25,787 nucleotides of DNA from Spyradomonas excrementavium (GCA_018714005.1 DVOA01000046.1:1-25787); one strand, 5' to 3'; positions 1 through 8,681 are shown, counted from the first letter of the stretch. The notes: a model not told the origin generated them from the letters alone. A program made the numbers and translations.

Positions 1-1752
1 GAATTTTTTGATAGCTTTTTTTATTTCCAGCGCGGCATGCAGGGCGTTTTCCGTGTCTTTTCGGCTGTGAATCGGGTATCCCCAGTAAACAAGCACCGAA
101 TTTCCCACAAAACGGTTGATTGTGCCGTTATATTTGAAAATAATATTTTCTATTGTGCCAAAAGCCCTGTTTATCAGCTCAATATAGTCCTCGGGTCTGA
201 TTACGTCGGAGATTTCTATGTTGTTGAAAATATTGCACGACATTATCGTAACTTTTTGAAGCCCGGCCTTGAGATTTAGCTTGTGAGGCTTGTTAATCAG
301 CTGTTTCAGGACTTTTTCTGATACAAGATTGCCGAAGATTTTTTCGATTTTCTTTCTTTTCTTGAATTCGTGATGAACCTTTAAAATATACGTCAAAATT
401 AGCGTTATGCCCATACAATAAAGCGGCAGCGCCATATCAAGAATCAAATGGAACCTCGGGTGGCAAAATAGCACAATCGAAAGCCAGCAATAAATCAAAA
501 CCAGCAAAAACGAGTTCATAAACGCAAGAAGCATGTTGGTCGCAATCACAATAACAAAAATTATCGCCGCGCAGAAAAACGCAGTGAGCAAAATCGTCTT
601 CAGCGGCGAAAGATGCTTTGCAAATGCGCGTTTTTTCACGGTTGTGATGTCGCCGTCGTTGATGTAGTTGTCAATTATCGTTGCTTTAATCTGCGCATCG
701 GGCAAATCCTGTGCTGCGGGCGTGTTGTGGGTTTCTGTGCCGGTTTGGGTTTGCGCAATGAGGATTATTTTGTCTTTGAAGAAATCCAGCGGAATCTGCC
801 TGTTGTCGTATTCAAAATACCTTGTTCCGCGCACCATACTCAGCAGAATTGCGTTAATCGGGATGTCAGTGTATGTATTGTCGCTTCCGTGCCAGTTTAT
901 GAGCACCTGCCCGTGTTCGTTGACGGGGATTTTGTGGTTTTTGAGGAGAAAAGCGTTGTTTTCAAACGACAATTTGTCGCTTTCTGCGTATTTTATCAGT
1001 GCTGCGAGCGGAATTGAGGGGAGATAATAGCTTTTGTTGCCTTTTATTAGCTTATAAACCGGCTGTGAGTATTTTATAATGCCGTTATTGCCGTCAGCTT
1101 GAAGATTTGTGACCGCCATTGTCGTGTTTCTTGTAAAAATGTCCGGAATCGGCGTGTGGGAGTAGTAGGAGATGTTGTTGTCCAGTTTCTGGTCGGGAAT
1201 ATCAAGATTCAGTGGTTTTCTTGCCGGATAGTATGGATTGTCGAAGTTGTCCAGGATTTTAGCCGAAACCATGTTGTTTGTTGCTTCGTAAGGCGTGCGC
1301 AGAGCGGTTGCGAGGATGATATTGTTGTATCCCCAGAGCGTGTTCGACAAAATTATATCCGCCGAGGACTGGTTCAGCGCCAAATCTTCGTAATTTGAGA
1401 AATTTAAATCAACGATAATCATTTTCGGGTCGCGGCGCTCAAGGAAATTGATTACATCAGCCCAAACTTTTCTCGACCACGGCCAGCGCGTAAGGTTTAG
1501 CTCGCTTGAGCGGGCTGCTTCGTACTGGGTGAGGTCGTTTATTGATAAAATTACGATATTTTCGTCCGCTGGTTTGAATTTGTGGCTAAAAAGCCCGCTG
1601 TCAGTGCTCAAAGACGCTCTGAAATCAATCAGCCTGTTTTCAACTCTGTTAAAAATATCTTTGAATACGTATGCAAAAATTATTGCAAGAATCACCAGAA
1701 TTAGCGTTATAACGGCTTTTAGCCTGTTTATTTTCTTAAAATTAAAGTCCAT
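1..1752 (-). CDS. CHASE2-domain membrane protein with degenerate class III nucleotidyl cyclase domain (3' end outside window)
   Basis: The reading frame is open from ATG at 1752 (upstream GAACGGGATAAT is a weak ribosome site) to base 1, giving 584 residues without a stop; the C-terminus lies outside the window. Residues about 12-30 form a membrane segment, about 35-370 match a periplasmic CHASE2 sensor domain, about 384-458 contain three closely spaced membrane helices, and from about 465 a cyclase homology domain begins (KIFGNLVSEKVLKQL, then VTIMSCNIFNN at 501-511 and GTINRFVGNSVLVYWG at 543-558). In active class III adenylate/guanylate cyclases these last two motifs read roughly VTVLFxDIRGFT and GGTxDKFIGDAVMA, and the two Asp bind the catalytic metals. 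Here they are Asn507 and Asn551, so catalysis is doubtful. The architecture is sure; the activity and the ligand are unknown. It is divergent from the autotransporter gene at its right. Confidence 0.88.
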   Translation of the reverse strand, partial: MDFNFKKINRLKAVITLILVILAIIFAYVFKDIFNRVENRLIDFRASLSTDSGLFSHKFKPADENIVILSINDLTQYEAARSSELNLTRWPWSRKVWADVINFLERRDPKMIIVDLNFSNYEDLALNQSSADIILSNTLWGYNNIILATALRTPYEATNNMVSAKILDNFDNPYYPARKPLNLDIPDQKLDNNISYYSHTPIPDIFTRNTTMAVTNLQADGNNGIIKYSQPVYKLIKGNKSYYLPSIPLAALIKYAESDKLSFENNAFLLKNHKIPVNEHGQVLINWHGSDNTYTDIPINAILLSMVRGTRYFEYDNRQIPLDFFKDKIILIAQTQTGTETHNTPAAQDLPDAQIKATIIDNYINDGDITTVKKRAFAKHLSPLKTILLTAFFCAAIIFVIVIATNMLLAFMNSFLLVLIYCWLSIVLFCHPRFHLILDMALPLYCMGITLILTYILKVHHEFKKRKKIEKIFGNLVSEKVLKQLINKPHKLNLKAGLQKVTIMSCNIFNNIEISDVIRPEDYIELINRAFGTIENIIFKYNGTINRFVGNSVLVYWGYPIHSRKDTENALHAALEIKKAIKKF

Positions 1753-1998
1753 ATCATTATCCCGTTCTTGTTGTTTTTAATTATATGTAAAAAATCTGCC
1801 GAATGGAAATTATAAGCGGTTTTTGATTGAGAAACATTAAGTCGGAATATGTAAAAAAATGTAACAATACCACCCGCAGAATGTTAGAAACCACCAAAAA
1901 CTGGGCATTAAGTAAATAGAAGGGTGTAAAACTAGCTCAAAATCCACCTGCTACCTTTCTTCTTTGTTTACTCCTCTTAAATAACGAGGTTATAGATT
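1753..1998. other. Intergenic region between divergent genes, no gene seen
   Basis: AT-rich spacer between the minus-strand cyclase-like gene and the plus-strand autotransporter. It must hold the promoters of both, but I found no convincing -35/-10 pair. A Shine-Dalgarno-like AACGAGG lies at about 1983-1989, about 9 nt ahead of an ATG at 1999. Confidence 0.5.
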
Positions 1999-2127
1999 AT
2001 GAAAAAGCATTTAAATAAAACGCTGAAAACCCTTGTGTGTAAAGCGATTTCGCCCATGGGGGGGTGGGGGCTGGCAGAAATATGTGTATTAAAAGATATG
2101 CTGGTTATAAAAACTTTTTCACCTTAG
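1999..2127 (+). other. Short leader reading frame that may be the out-of-phase start of the autotransporter
   Basis: An ATG at 1999, preceded by AACGAGG about 9 nt upstream, opens a 42-codon frame starting MKKHLNKTLKTLVCKAIS and ending at TAG 2125-2127. It runs through a tract of seven G (2058-2064), a T and five more G. Adding one G there (or losing two) would put this frame in phase with the autotransporter and give an N-terminus of about 50 residues ahead of the mature protein, with a basic stretch followed by the hydrophobic core. That resembles the extended signal peptides known in many autotransporters. As written, the frame is separate. Alternatives: it is just untranslated leader, or the tract length is a sequencing error. 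Confidence 0.4.
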
Positions 2128-5100
2128 TTTTGTCTTTATTTTTTACGCTATCTCCGGTTTATGCTGCGGGGGCTTCTGCTGATTCTGCAGAACTTCTTGT
2201 TCCCACCCTGGATTCTCTTGCCGGCAAACCCATAGCCGGTAGCAATCCGCAGGAATTTTACCCCGACAACCTCAAATCTGCCTATTTTCTCACAGAAACC
2301 TCCGGCACGGGCGAAAATATAATTAAAAAATACATAATAAATGAAGATGGTACAGCGGCTGCCCAAAACTATCTCATTTCCTTTAGAAATAATGATTTTG
2401 GAACCGGAGATGGCAAGAAGTATTTTAAATGGGACACAACAGACGGCGCAAAACTGGTTTCAACAGATGCTGCCGGAGCCCAAATTACAGTAAATTATGA
2501 TACTGCGAACTCCCACACCTACACTGAAATAACTTCTGATTCTTCTGCTTCATCGATACAGGGAGGAAGTTTCATCGGGCTGTATAAAAATGCCGCAAAA
2601 GTTTACGGCGGGGCCTTTAATGTGGGTGCAAATGCAGCTTATGGCAATATAACTGCGGATTTTATAGATAATTACGTTTCCGGAACCTCCAGCGGCTCAA
2701 ACACGCAGGGAGGTGCTGTTTATGTTAATAGCAATGGCTATATTGCATCTATAAACGGCAATTTCGTAGGAAACTATGCTGTAACCGGCAGTGCTGCATA
2801 TTCTTATGCTTATGGGGGCGCAATTTATTCAATAGGCACTATTGATAGTATCAATGGAAATTTTATAAACAATTACGTTTCTTCTGCTGCAAATTCCAGC
2901 GGTGTAGAGGGCGGTGCAATTAGAATTGGCGGAACAATAAAGAATTTATCTGCGAATTTCATAGGCAATTATGCTTCTGCTCCGTCAGGCAAGGCTTATG
3001 GCGGCGCGATATATAATACTTATGGAACTGTTGAAAATTTAGTTGGCGGCTTTGTCAACAATTATGTTTATTCGAATGGTTCTTCTTCCCTTACTACCGG
3101 AGGCGGTGCAATTTATAATTACCATGGCACTTTTGAGAAAATTGCTGCTGACTTTGTCGGTAATTATGCCGTCGCAAAGGACGGTTACGCGCAGGGTGGT
3201 GCGATTCATAACAATATGGGGACTTTTGCTAATATTTCCGGCGATTTTATCCGCAATTATGCTAAAACCCAAACCGCTAACGCTCAAGGCGGTGCTGTCT
3301 ATAATGCAGGCGCTATAAATTCAATAACAGGTGATTTTATTGAAAATAAGTTATCAATCAGCAATGGCAGTAGTTATGTTTCTGCTTCCGGAGGCGCAAT
3401 TTACAACAATTTCGGCACCTACAAAATGAGCTATGCCGACAAAGGCATTATTGATACGATTACAGCGGATTTTATTAACAATAGCATTGAAACAACAGGA
3501 TATGGCTATGGCGGTGCGATTTATAATGCCGGAATAATCAAAAACATAAACGGAAATTTCGCAGGCAACTATATTTCAGCGAGCAGCGCCCGCGGCGGTG
3601 CAATTTACAATGAAGGAACTATTGAAAAAATTACAGGCGCATTCATAGAAAATACCGCAACAGGCAGCCCACGAGGCGGTGCGATTCATAATGCAAGTAA
3701 AATCATTGATATTGATGCTTCGTTTACAGGGAATTATTTATCCGGCGAGGGTGGTGCAATTTATAATTCCGGCACTATTACAAATTTATCCGGTGATTTC
3801 ATAGCAAACCACTCTGACGGCGATTACGGCGGCGCAATTTACAATGATGGCGGTACGATTACCAGCATATCAGGCAATTTTAGAGAAAATTATGCTTCTG
3901 ATTCCGGAGGGAATGCCTATGGAGGTGCGATTTATAATTATGACGGCGAAATTACAAGTATAAAAGGTGATTTCACACAAAATTATGTCTTAACACAGGA
4001 TGATGACAAGTCTTTCGGCGGTGCTATCTATAACAGTGCGACAATCGGCAGTATAGAAGCTGATTTCAATGGAAATTCTGCAGTTTGTCTTGATGACGAT
4101 AATGCAAATGGCGGTGCTATTTACAATGAGGCAATGATTACAACTATAAAAGGAAATTTTGCCGGAAATTATGTATCTTCTGTTGATGATGACGCTTTTG
4201 GCGGTGCAATATATAATTCCGGCGAAATCACTGATATTAGCGGAACATTTACAGAAAATTATGCCGTTGTTGAAGGCGAGGACGCAAATGGCGGCGCAAT
4301 ACATAACACAAACACAATAACCAATATTAATGGTGTATTTAAAGGAAACTACGCATTTTCAGAAGAAGAAGACGGGTCGGGCGGTGCAATTTTTAATGAC
4401 GGCAATATCTCCGGTTATTTAAAAGGCAGCTTTGAGGGAAATCATGCCACTAAAGGCGGTGCTGTTTATAATATTGATACAATAAATTCAATAACTGCGG
4501 ATTTTGTGGATAATTTCTGTTATGATGCAGATGAAACAGTAAAAGGCGGTGCGATTTACCATCACGGCACTATCGGTTATTTGCAAGGGAATTTTGAAGA
4601 AAATTATATTTCTTCTGATTCCGGAACAGCTTATGGCGGTGCTATTTTTATTAATTATGGTTCAGAAATCAACATAGTTAATTCTAATTTTATAAACAAT
4701 CATGCAAGTTCTAATAATCAAGCATTTGGCGGTGCAATTCACAGTGATTGTTCGGATGTTACTATTGTTGCCGATGCAGGTACAAGCCTTTTTTCCGGAA
4801 ATTATACATCGGTAAACGGTAAAATAGTTCAAAACGCAATATATATGTTGTGTGAGGCGCCTACATACCCCGATCAGGTAATCGACGAACGTTATACCCT
4901 TACTCTCGAGGCAAAAAATAACGGTGTTATCCGTTTTGATGACCAGATTGCCGGAGGTGCATTCAAACTTACCCTGACTCAATTCCCTGACGGCGGCATA
5001 ATGGTTTCAGGCGATAGAATATATATTGATGACCCCGAATACGCATTCACTCTGGCCTTAACCGGCGATGGCACCGGTACAATCAGCCTCTACAATGATG

Positions 5101-7523
5101 TAATCAACGCAAACGTTACCGCAGAAAACGTAACAGTGGATTTTGCAAACAACGCTCCCCTTGATTATGAATTTGTTTCACTTTCCAGCCAAAATAGCGC
5201 AAAATACAACATTGATGTTGACCTTTCCACCGGAAAGGCAGATACAATCACTACAGAAAAAAATTCTTCGGGTATTGTTACATTAAATATAATAAATTTC
5301 ATCGGTTCTGCTGAGGGGCACAAAACTTTCCAAATTCTGCACACTCAGGATTCAAATCTGCAACTTGCTCTGGGCGAAAATATCCACATTGCGGAAAATA
5401 TCCTCGAAACCCTCACAGATACCGTCTATAACACAGATATTTTCGCCCAGGAAGGCGGCATAAACCTCACCACGACTTCGACTACAAACGATTCAATTAT
5501 TGTCTATAAAGATAAAATCTATGACACCCTCAACATCATTACAGCAAAAAATTCTGCTAATCCGAGAAATTTTATCTTTAACTCAGCCGACAACTACATC
5601 CTCTCCCAAAACCTCGAAACCGCCACAGCCGGAACCTTGAATATCTCCGGCATAAATAACAATATATCCACCATAAACGCCAACAACCACTCAATGTTCG
5701 AGCTGGCAAATAAAACAACACTCAATATCTCAAATACAACAATCAAAAACGCTTCATCAGCAACAAACGGCTCTGTTATAAACGCCTCCAACCCCGACTC
5801 TGAGATAAATATCTCAAACTCCTCCTTCGTCAACAATTCCTCTGACGGAATAGGCGGCGCAATTTACTCAAAAACTAATATCCAAATCTCCGCAAATAAC
5901 TCCTACTCAAACTTCTCCTCAAACACCGCAAACGGCGAGTCCAAAGCAATATACCTCGACGCAACAGACAAAACCCTCACCCTTAACGCTACAAACAACG
6001 GCTCAATAAATTTTGATGACCAAATTAACGGACAAGACGGTTACAAAATAGCCCTGAACGGCGATTCAACCGGAAAAATATCCCTGAATAACTCTGTAAA
6101 CAAAGCTAACGTTACTATGGACAACATCACCCTCTCAATGAAAGAGGATACTTTCAAAAATGCAGATGTGACAATGAATTCAGGCACACTCGCCTTGCAA
6201 AACAACATTGCAGAAACCTACTCATTTAACACCCTGAATCTCAACGGAAACATTAGCCTTTCTCCCGATGTTGACCTCGAAAACGAAAAAATGGACAGGC
6301 TTCAGGCTCAAAATTATACTTCTACCCAAAACGCCTCCATTAACATCCCCTCCCTCAACCTCATTTCCCAATCTAACAAAGAATCCCTCTCAATCTTCTT
6401 CGCTGACCCCGAAATAGCCGGAAAAGTCAACTATACCGGTTCATCCACAGCTTATACACCAATTTATGTCTATAATGTCGGTTATGACGCTTCAAACGGC
6501 TCATTTACTTTCCAAAGAGGCGAAAATAACCCCGCGGTATTGCCCGCACCCGTTACCATGCAGGCAGGTGCTTTCACACAACAAACCCAAACCGTCCACT
6601 ACGCCTTTCAACACGCCGAAACATTCATGAATATACCGTACCTTGAACGTATATCAATGATTAATGCCAATAAATACGCGCTCTCACCAACAGGTGACGC
6701 CACTGATGTCGGGAATTTCTCACCCATTTTTACAAAAACAGAAGATGAAGCTTTCTGGGTAAAACCCTACTCCTCTTTCGAATCAATCCCCCTCAAAAAC
6801 GGCCCTAAAGTCAGCAATATAAACTATGGTACATTAATCGGACACGACTCAAAGCTCGAAACAGTTAAATACGGCTTTGAACGGGTTCTGACAGCTTATA
6901 TAGGCTACAACGGCGCCTCCCAAAGATATCAGGGAATTGATACTTACCAGAATGGCGGCCTCCTCGGCGGTACTGCAACTTTCTATAAAGGAAATTTCTT
7001 CAACGCTACAACCGCGACCGTCGGTTCAACAGTCGGCTCAACCTCCTCCATGTACGGACACGAAAACTACACCATGCTTATCGCAGGTATAGCTAACAAA
7101 GCCGGCTACAACTTTGAATTCGCCAAAGGAAAATTTATTGTACAACCCAGCCTGCTCCTTTCCTACACCTTTGTGAATACTTTCGACTTCACAAACGCTG
7201 CCGGATTGAGAATTAAATCAGACCCCTTGAATGCAATCCAAATCGCACCCGGAATTAAATTTATCGGCAATACAAAATCCGGCTGGCAGCCTTATCTGGC
7301 CGTAAACATGGTCTGGAATATCCTCGATGAATCAAAAGTTACAGCAAATGACACCCGCCTGCCTGAAATGTCCATCGACCCCTATATTGAATACGGCGTT
7401 GGTGTTCAAAAGCGCTGGGCTGAAAGCTATACGGCTTATATTCAGGCGATGATTCACTCAGGAGGCAGAAACGGTGTTTCCCTCACAGGCGGTCTAAGAT
7501 GGAAAGTAGGTAAAAAGAAATAA
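2064..7523 (+). CDS. Pmp-like autotransporter adhesin with about 24 GGAI/FxxN repeats
   Basis: Predicted surface protein of the type V (autotransporter) class. The longest frame starts at GTG 2064; an ATG at 2082 (MCIKRYAGYK, then a hydrophobic stretch and a VYA-AGA cleavage-like site) makes a normal signal peptide and is equally credible. Residues about 180-900 hold about 24 repeats averaging 30 residues, each with GGA[IV][YH]N and a following FxxN such as GDFIGNYA; one more GGAIY occurs near residue 1270. The GGA[ILV] plus FxxN pair is the hallmark of chlamydial polymorphic membrane proteins and implies a parallel beta-helix passenger. The last about 257 residues (from AFWVKPYSSF) look like an outer-membrane beta-barrel, ending SLTGGLRWKVGKKK rather than in a terminal aromatic. 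Acidic Asp/Glu-rich linkers appear in repeats near nt 3990-4380. Codon choice changes near nt 5000: the 5' part favours T/A-ending codons, the 3' part C-ending ones. Role in adhesion is inferred from the family. Confidence 0.85.
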   Translation: MGAGRNMCIKRYAGYKNFFTLVLSLFFTLSPVYAAGASADSAELLVPTLDSLAGKPIAGSNPQEFYPDNLKSAYFLTETSGTGENIIKKYIINEDGTAAAQNYLISFRNNDFGTGDGKKYFKWDTTDGAKLVSTDAAGAQITVNYDTANSHTYTEITSDSSASSIQGGSFIGLYKNAAKVYGGAFNVGANAAYGNITADFIDNYVSGTSSGSNTQGGAVYVNSNGYIASINGNFVGNYAVTGSAAYSYAYGGAIYSIGTIDSINGNFINNYVSSAANSSGVEGGAIRIGGTIKNLSANFIGNYASAPSGKAYGGAIYNTYGTVENLVGGFVNNYVYSNGSSSLTTGGGAIYNYHGTFEKIAADFVGNYAVAKDGYAQGGAIHNNMGTFANISGDFIRNYAKTQTANAQGGAVYNAGAINSITGDFIENKLSISNGSSYVSASGGAIYNNFGTYKMSYADKGIIDTITADFINNSIETTGYGYGGAIYNAGIIKNINGNFAGNYISASSARGGAIYNEGTIEKITGAFIENTATGSPRGGAIHNASKIIDIDASFTGNYLSGEGGAIYNSGTITNLSGDFIANHSDGDYGGAIYNDGGTITSISGNFRENYASDSGGNAYGGAIYNYDGEITSIKGDFTQNYVLTQDDDKSFGGAIYNSATIGSIEADFNGNSAVCLDDDNANGGAIYNEAMITTIKGNFAGNYVSSVDDDAFGGAIYNSGEITDISGTFTENYAVVEGEDANGGAIHNTNTITNINGVFKGNYAFSEEEDGSGGAIFNDGNISGYLKGSFEGNHATKGGAVYNIDTINSITADFVDNFCYDADETVKGGAIYHHGTIGYLQGNFEENYISSDSGTAYGGAIFINYGSEINIVNSNFINNHASSNNQAFGGAIHSDCSDVTIVADAGTSLFSGNYTSVNGKIVQNAIYMLCEAPTYPDQVIDERYTLTLEAKNNGVIRFDDQIAGGAFKLTLTQFPDGGIMVSGDRIYIDDPEYAFTLALTGDGTGTISLYNDVINANVTAENVTVDFANNAPLDYEFVSLSSQNSAKYNIDVDLSTGKADTITTEKNSSGIVTLNIINFIGSAEGHKTFQILHTQDSNLQLALGENIHIAENILETLTDTVYNTDIFAQEGGINLTTTSTTNDSIIVYKDKIYDTLNIITAKNSANPRNFIFNSADNYILSQNLETATAGTLNISGINNNISTINANNHSMFELANKTTLNISNTTIKNASSATNGSVINASNPDSEINISNSSFVNNSSDGIGGAIYSKTNIQISANNSYSNFSSNTANGESKAIYLDATDKTLTLNATNNGSINFDDQINGQDGYKIALNGDSTGKISLNNSVNKANVTMDNITLSMKEDTFKNADVTMNSGTLALQNNIAETYSFNTLNLNGNISLSPDVDLENEKMDRLQAQNYTSTQNASINIPSLNLISQSNKESLSIFFADPEIAGKVNYTGSSTAYTPIYVYNVGYDASNGSFTFQRGENNPAVLPAPVTMQAGAFTQQTQTVHYAFQHAETFMNIPYLERISMINANKYALSPTGDATDVGNFSPIFTKTEDEAFWVKPYSSFESIPLKNGPKVSNINYGTLIGHDSKLETVKYGFERVLTAYIGYNGASQRYQGIDTYQNGGLLGGTATFYKGNFFNATTATVGSTVGSTSSMYGHENYTMLIAGIANKAGYNFEFAKGKFIVQPSLLLSYTFVNTFDFTNAAGLRIKSDPLNAIQIAPGIKFIGNTKSGWQPYLAVNMVWNILDESKVTANDTRLPEMSIDPYIEYGVGVQKRWAESYTAYIQAMIHSGGRNGVSLTGGLRWKVGKKK

Positions 7524-7546
7524 AAAAATAAATCCATAAACCTCAA

Positions 7547-7578
7547 CCCCCACTGTAAATACAATGGGGCTTTTCTTT
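7547..7578 (+). terminator. Rho-independent terminator of the autotransporter gene
   Basis: Stem CCCCA (7548-7552) with TGGGG (7565-7569), one C/A mismatch, then TGT with ACA around the loop AAAT, followed by CTTTTCTTTG. It lies 24 nt behind the stop codon. Confidence 0.75.
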
Positions 7579-7736
7579 GTTCCTGTCCCAGCTTTCCCCT
7601 GGAGCCAGCCCTCACCCGCCCGCCCATTCCCGCCATTGGCGGGGCGGGCACCCTCTCCCATCGGAGAGGGAAGACCGCAACCCCCAAGAATCTCCCTCCC
7701 CGCTCTTCGTGCCGAGCCTGCGCAAAGCAAGAAACG

Positions 7737-7774
7737 GGGCTGTGCCCCTAAACAACCGCGCTCAATGTGAAAAA
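7737..7774. repeat. Direct repeat copy 1 (38 nt)
   Basis: Begins GGGCTGTGCCCC, itself a small hairpin, and ends CAATGTGAAAAA. It is identical to 7823-7860 except for G/A at one position. Confidence 0.85.
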
Positions 7775-7822
7775 ACCGCATGAATCTCTCGCCCCAAGGC
7801 AAACCGCACCCGCCGTGTGACT

Positions 7823-7860
7823 GGGCTGTGCCCCTAAACAACCACGCTCAATGTGAAAAA
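7823..7860. repeat. Direct repeat copy 2 (38 nt)
   Basis: Second copy of the unit at 7737-7774, one mismatch. It directly precedes the inverted-repeat element at 7865. Confidence 0.85.
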
Positions 7861-7864
7861 CAAA

Positions 7865-7961
7865 TTTATATACGGCACGGAGATACTTCGTATCTCACTT
7901 AGCCTGCCTCCATCCGAAACGATACTTAATCGTTTCGCAAGGAGTCCTTGCCCTATATAAA
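7865..7961. mobile_element. 97-bp MITE-like element with imperfect 16-bp terminal inverted repeats
   Basis: The left end TTTATATACGGCACGG (7865-7880) and the inverse complement of the right end, TTTATATAGGGCAAGG (7946-7961), match at 14 of 16 positions. Inside are three consecutive perfect palindromes: GAGATAC-TTC-GTATCTC (7880-7896), CGAAACGAT with ATCGTTTCG around ACTTA (7915-7937), and GCAAGGA-G-TCCTTGC (7937-7951). There is no coding capacity. It ends 3 nt from the stop codon of the TPR gene and could serve as its transcription end. Whether it is mobile cannot be told from one copy. Confidence 0.5.
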
Positions 7962-7964
7962 AAA

Positions 7965-8666
7965 CTAATTTTGGGGGAGGCTTCTGAGTTCGATATCTTT
8001 GAGGGGTTCTTCTTCTTCCTGAGGATGGGTGAAAACTTCGGTTGTGGTGTAGTTTGTGTTGATGATGTCCAGACCCTGAAGCCTCATTTTTGCTTCTGTT
8101 TCGGACGGCTGGATTTTTATGGCGTTTTTGTAGTGATATTTTGCTCTTTTTACGTCGTCCATTTTTTCATAACAGATTCCGAGCATAAGATTTGTATTGT
8201 AATCAAGCCTGTACCCGTTGGAGTAGGCATCGCCGTAGTATTTTATTGCATCGTCAAAATCTCCGTCCTGAAAGAACGTTTTTCCCAGATAATAAAGCAC
8301 TTTCGGGTTGGATTCGTTAAAATTCAGGGCAATAAACAGATTGTTTTTAGCTTTTCTGATATCGTTTTGAATCAGCGCAATTCTGGCCCTGCCAATAAGC
8401 GCGTCAGCGTTTGAGATATCGATTTTGTTGGACTGGTAATAAAAATATTTTGCTGCGTTCAAAAATCTGCCCTGATCGGTTTTGTCGGGGAGCTTTTCGT
8501 AATAATTGAGAATTTTGTCCCCGAGCCGTGCAAAATGTTCGGCATTTTCAGGCGGAGCGTCTTGAATAATGGTGGCTTTGTACGTATCTGCGAAAACCCG
8601 GGTTGAATTAAACAAAAGTAGCAGTATTAAAATAACAAAAGTTGATATGTTTTGTGCGTATTTCAT
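7965..8666 (-). CDS. Exported tetratricopeptide-repeat protein
   Basis: Protein of 233 residues. Residues 1-26 form a signal peptide (MKYAQNIS, a run of Ile/Leu, then cleavage near VFA-D). Residues about 87-190 make three TPR units, the clearest being PKVLYYLGKTFFQDGDFDDA and the unit ending RAKYHYKNAIKIQP. The tail is acidic (QEEEEPLKD). TPRs bind other proteins, so an envelope scaffold or assembly role is possible, but no partner is evident. The start at ATG 8666 has no Shine-Dalgarno; an extended -10 box ends only 6 nt before it, suggesting a leaderless message. The gene is divergent from the unknown gene at 8755. Confidence 0.85.
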   Translation of the reverse strand: MKYAQNISTFVILILLLLFNSTRVFADTYKATIIQDAPPENAEHFARLGDKILNYYEKLPDKTDQGRFLNAAKYFYYQSNKIDISNADALIGRARIALIQNDIRKAKNNLFIALNFNESNPKVLYYLGKTFFQDGDFDDAIKYYGDAYSNGYRLDYNTNLMLGICYEKMDDVKRAKYHYKNAIKIQPSETEAKMRLQGLDIINTNYTTTEVFTHPQEEEEPLKDIELRSLPQN

Positions 8667-8672
8667 ATTTTT

Positions 8673-8681
8673 ATTATATCA
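8673..8681 (-). promoter_or_regulatory. Extended -10 promoter of the TPR gene (leaderless)
   Basis: On the minus strand the sequence reads TG-A-TATAAT, an extended -10, with only 6 nt between the hexamer and the ATG at 8666. Transcription would start at or next to the initiation codon. A TTGCCA further upstream is 20 nt away, too far for a normal -35. Confidence 0.5.

Larger units (their letters stand above)
7579..7864. repeat. GC-rich intergenic island with hairpins and a direct repeat, no gene
   Basis: This stretch is far richer in C and G than its surroundings. It contains perfect palindromes CCCGCC-ATT-GGCGGG (7629-7643) and CCCTCTCC-CATC-GGAGAGGG (7651-7670). A 38-nt direct repeat occurs at 7737-7774 and 7823-7860 (one mismatch, 86 nt apart), starting GGGCTGTGCCCCTAAACAAC. 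Short open frames here on both strands are Pro/Arg-rich artefacts of base composition. It resembles the dispersed palindromic repeats found between genes in many bacteria. Confidence 0.6.

Noticed and set aside
613..1780. Plus-strand frames opposite the cyclase-like gene
   Set aside because: They are antisense to a continuous 584-codon frame with clear CHASE2 and cyclase domains; their products are Cys/Val-rich and unlike any family.
7494..7841. Overlapping open frames of 68-115 codons on both strands
   Set aside because: They lie in the GC-rich repeat island, are rich in Pro, Arg and Gly, contain the hairpins and direct repeats, and have no suitable ribosome site.
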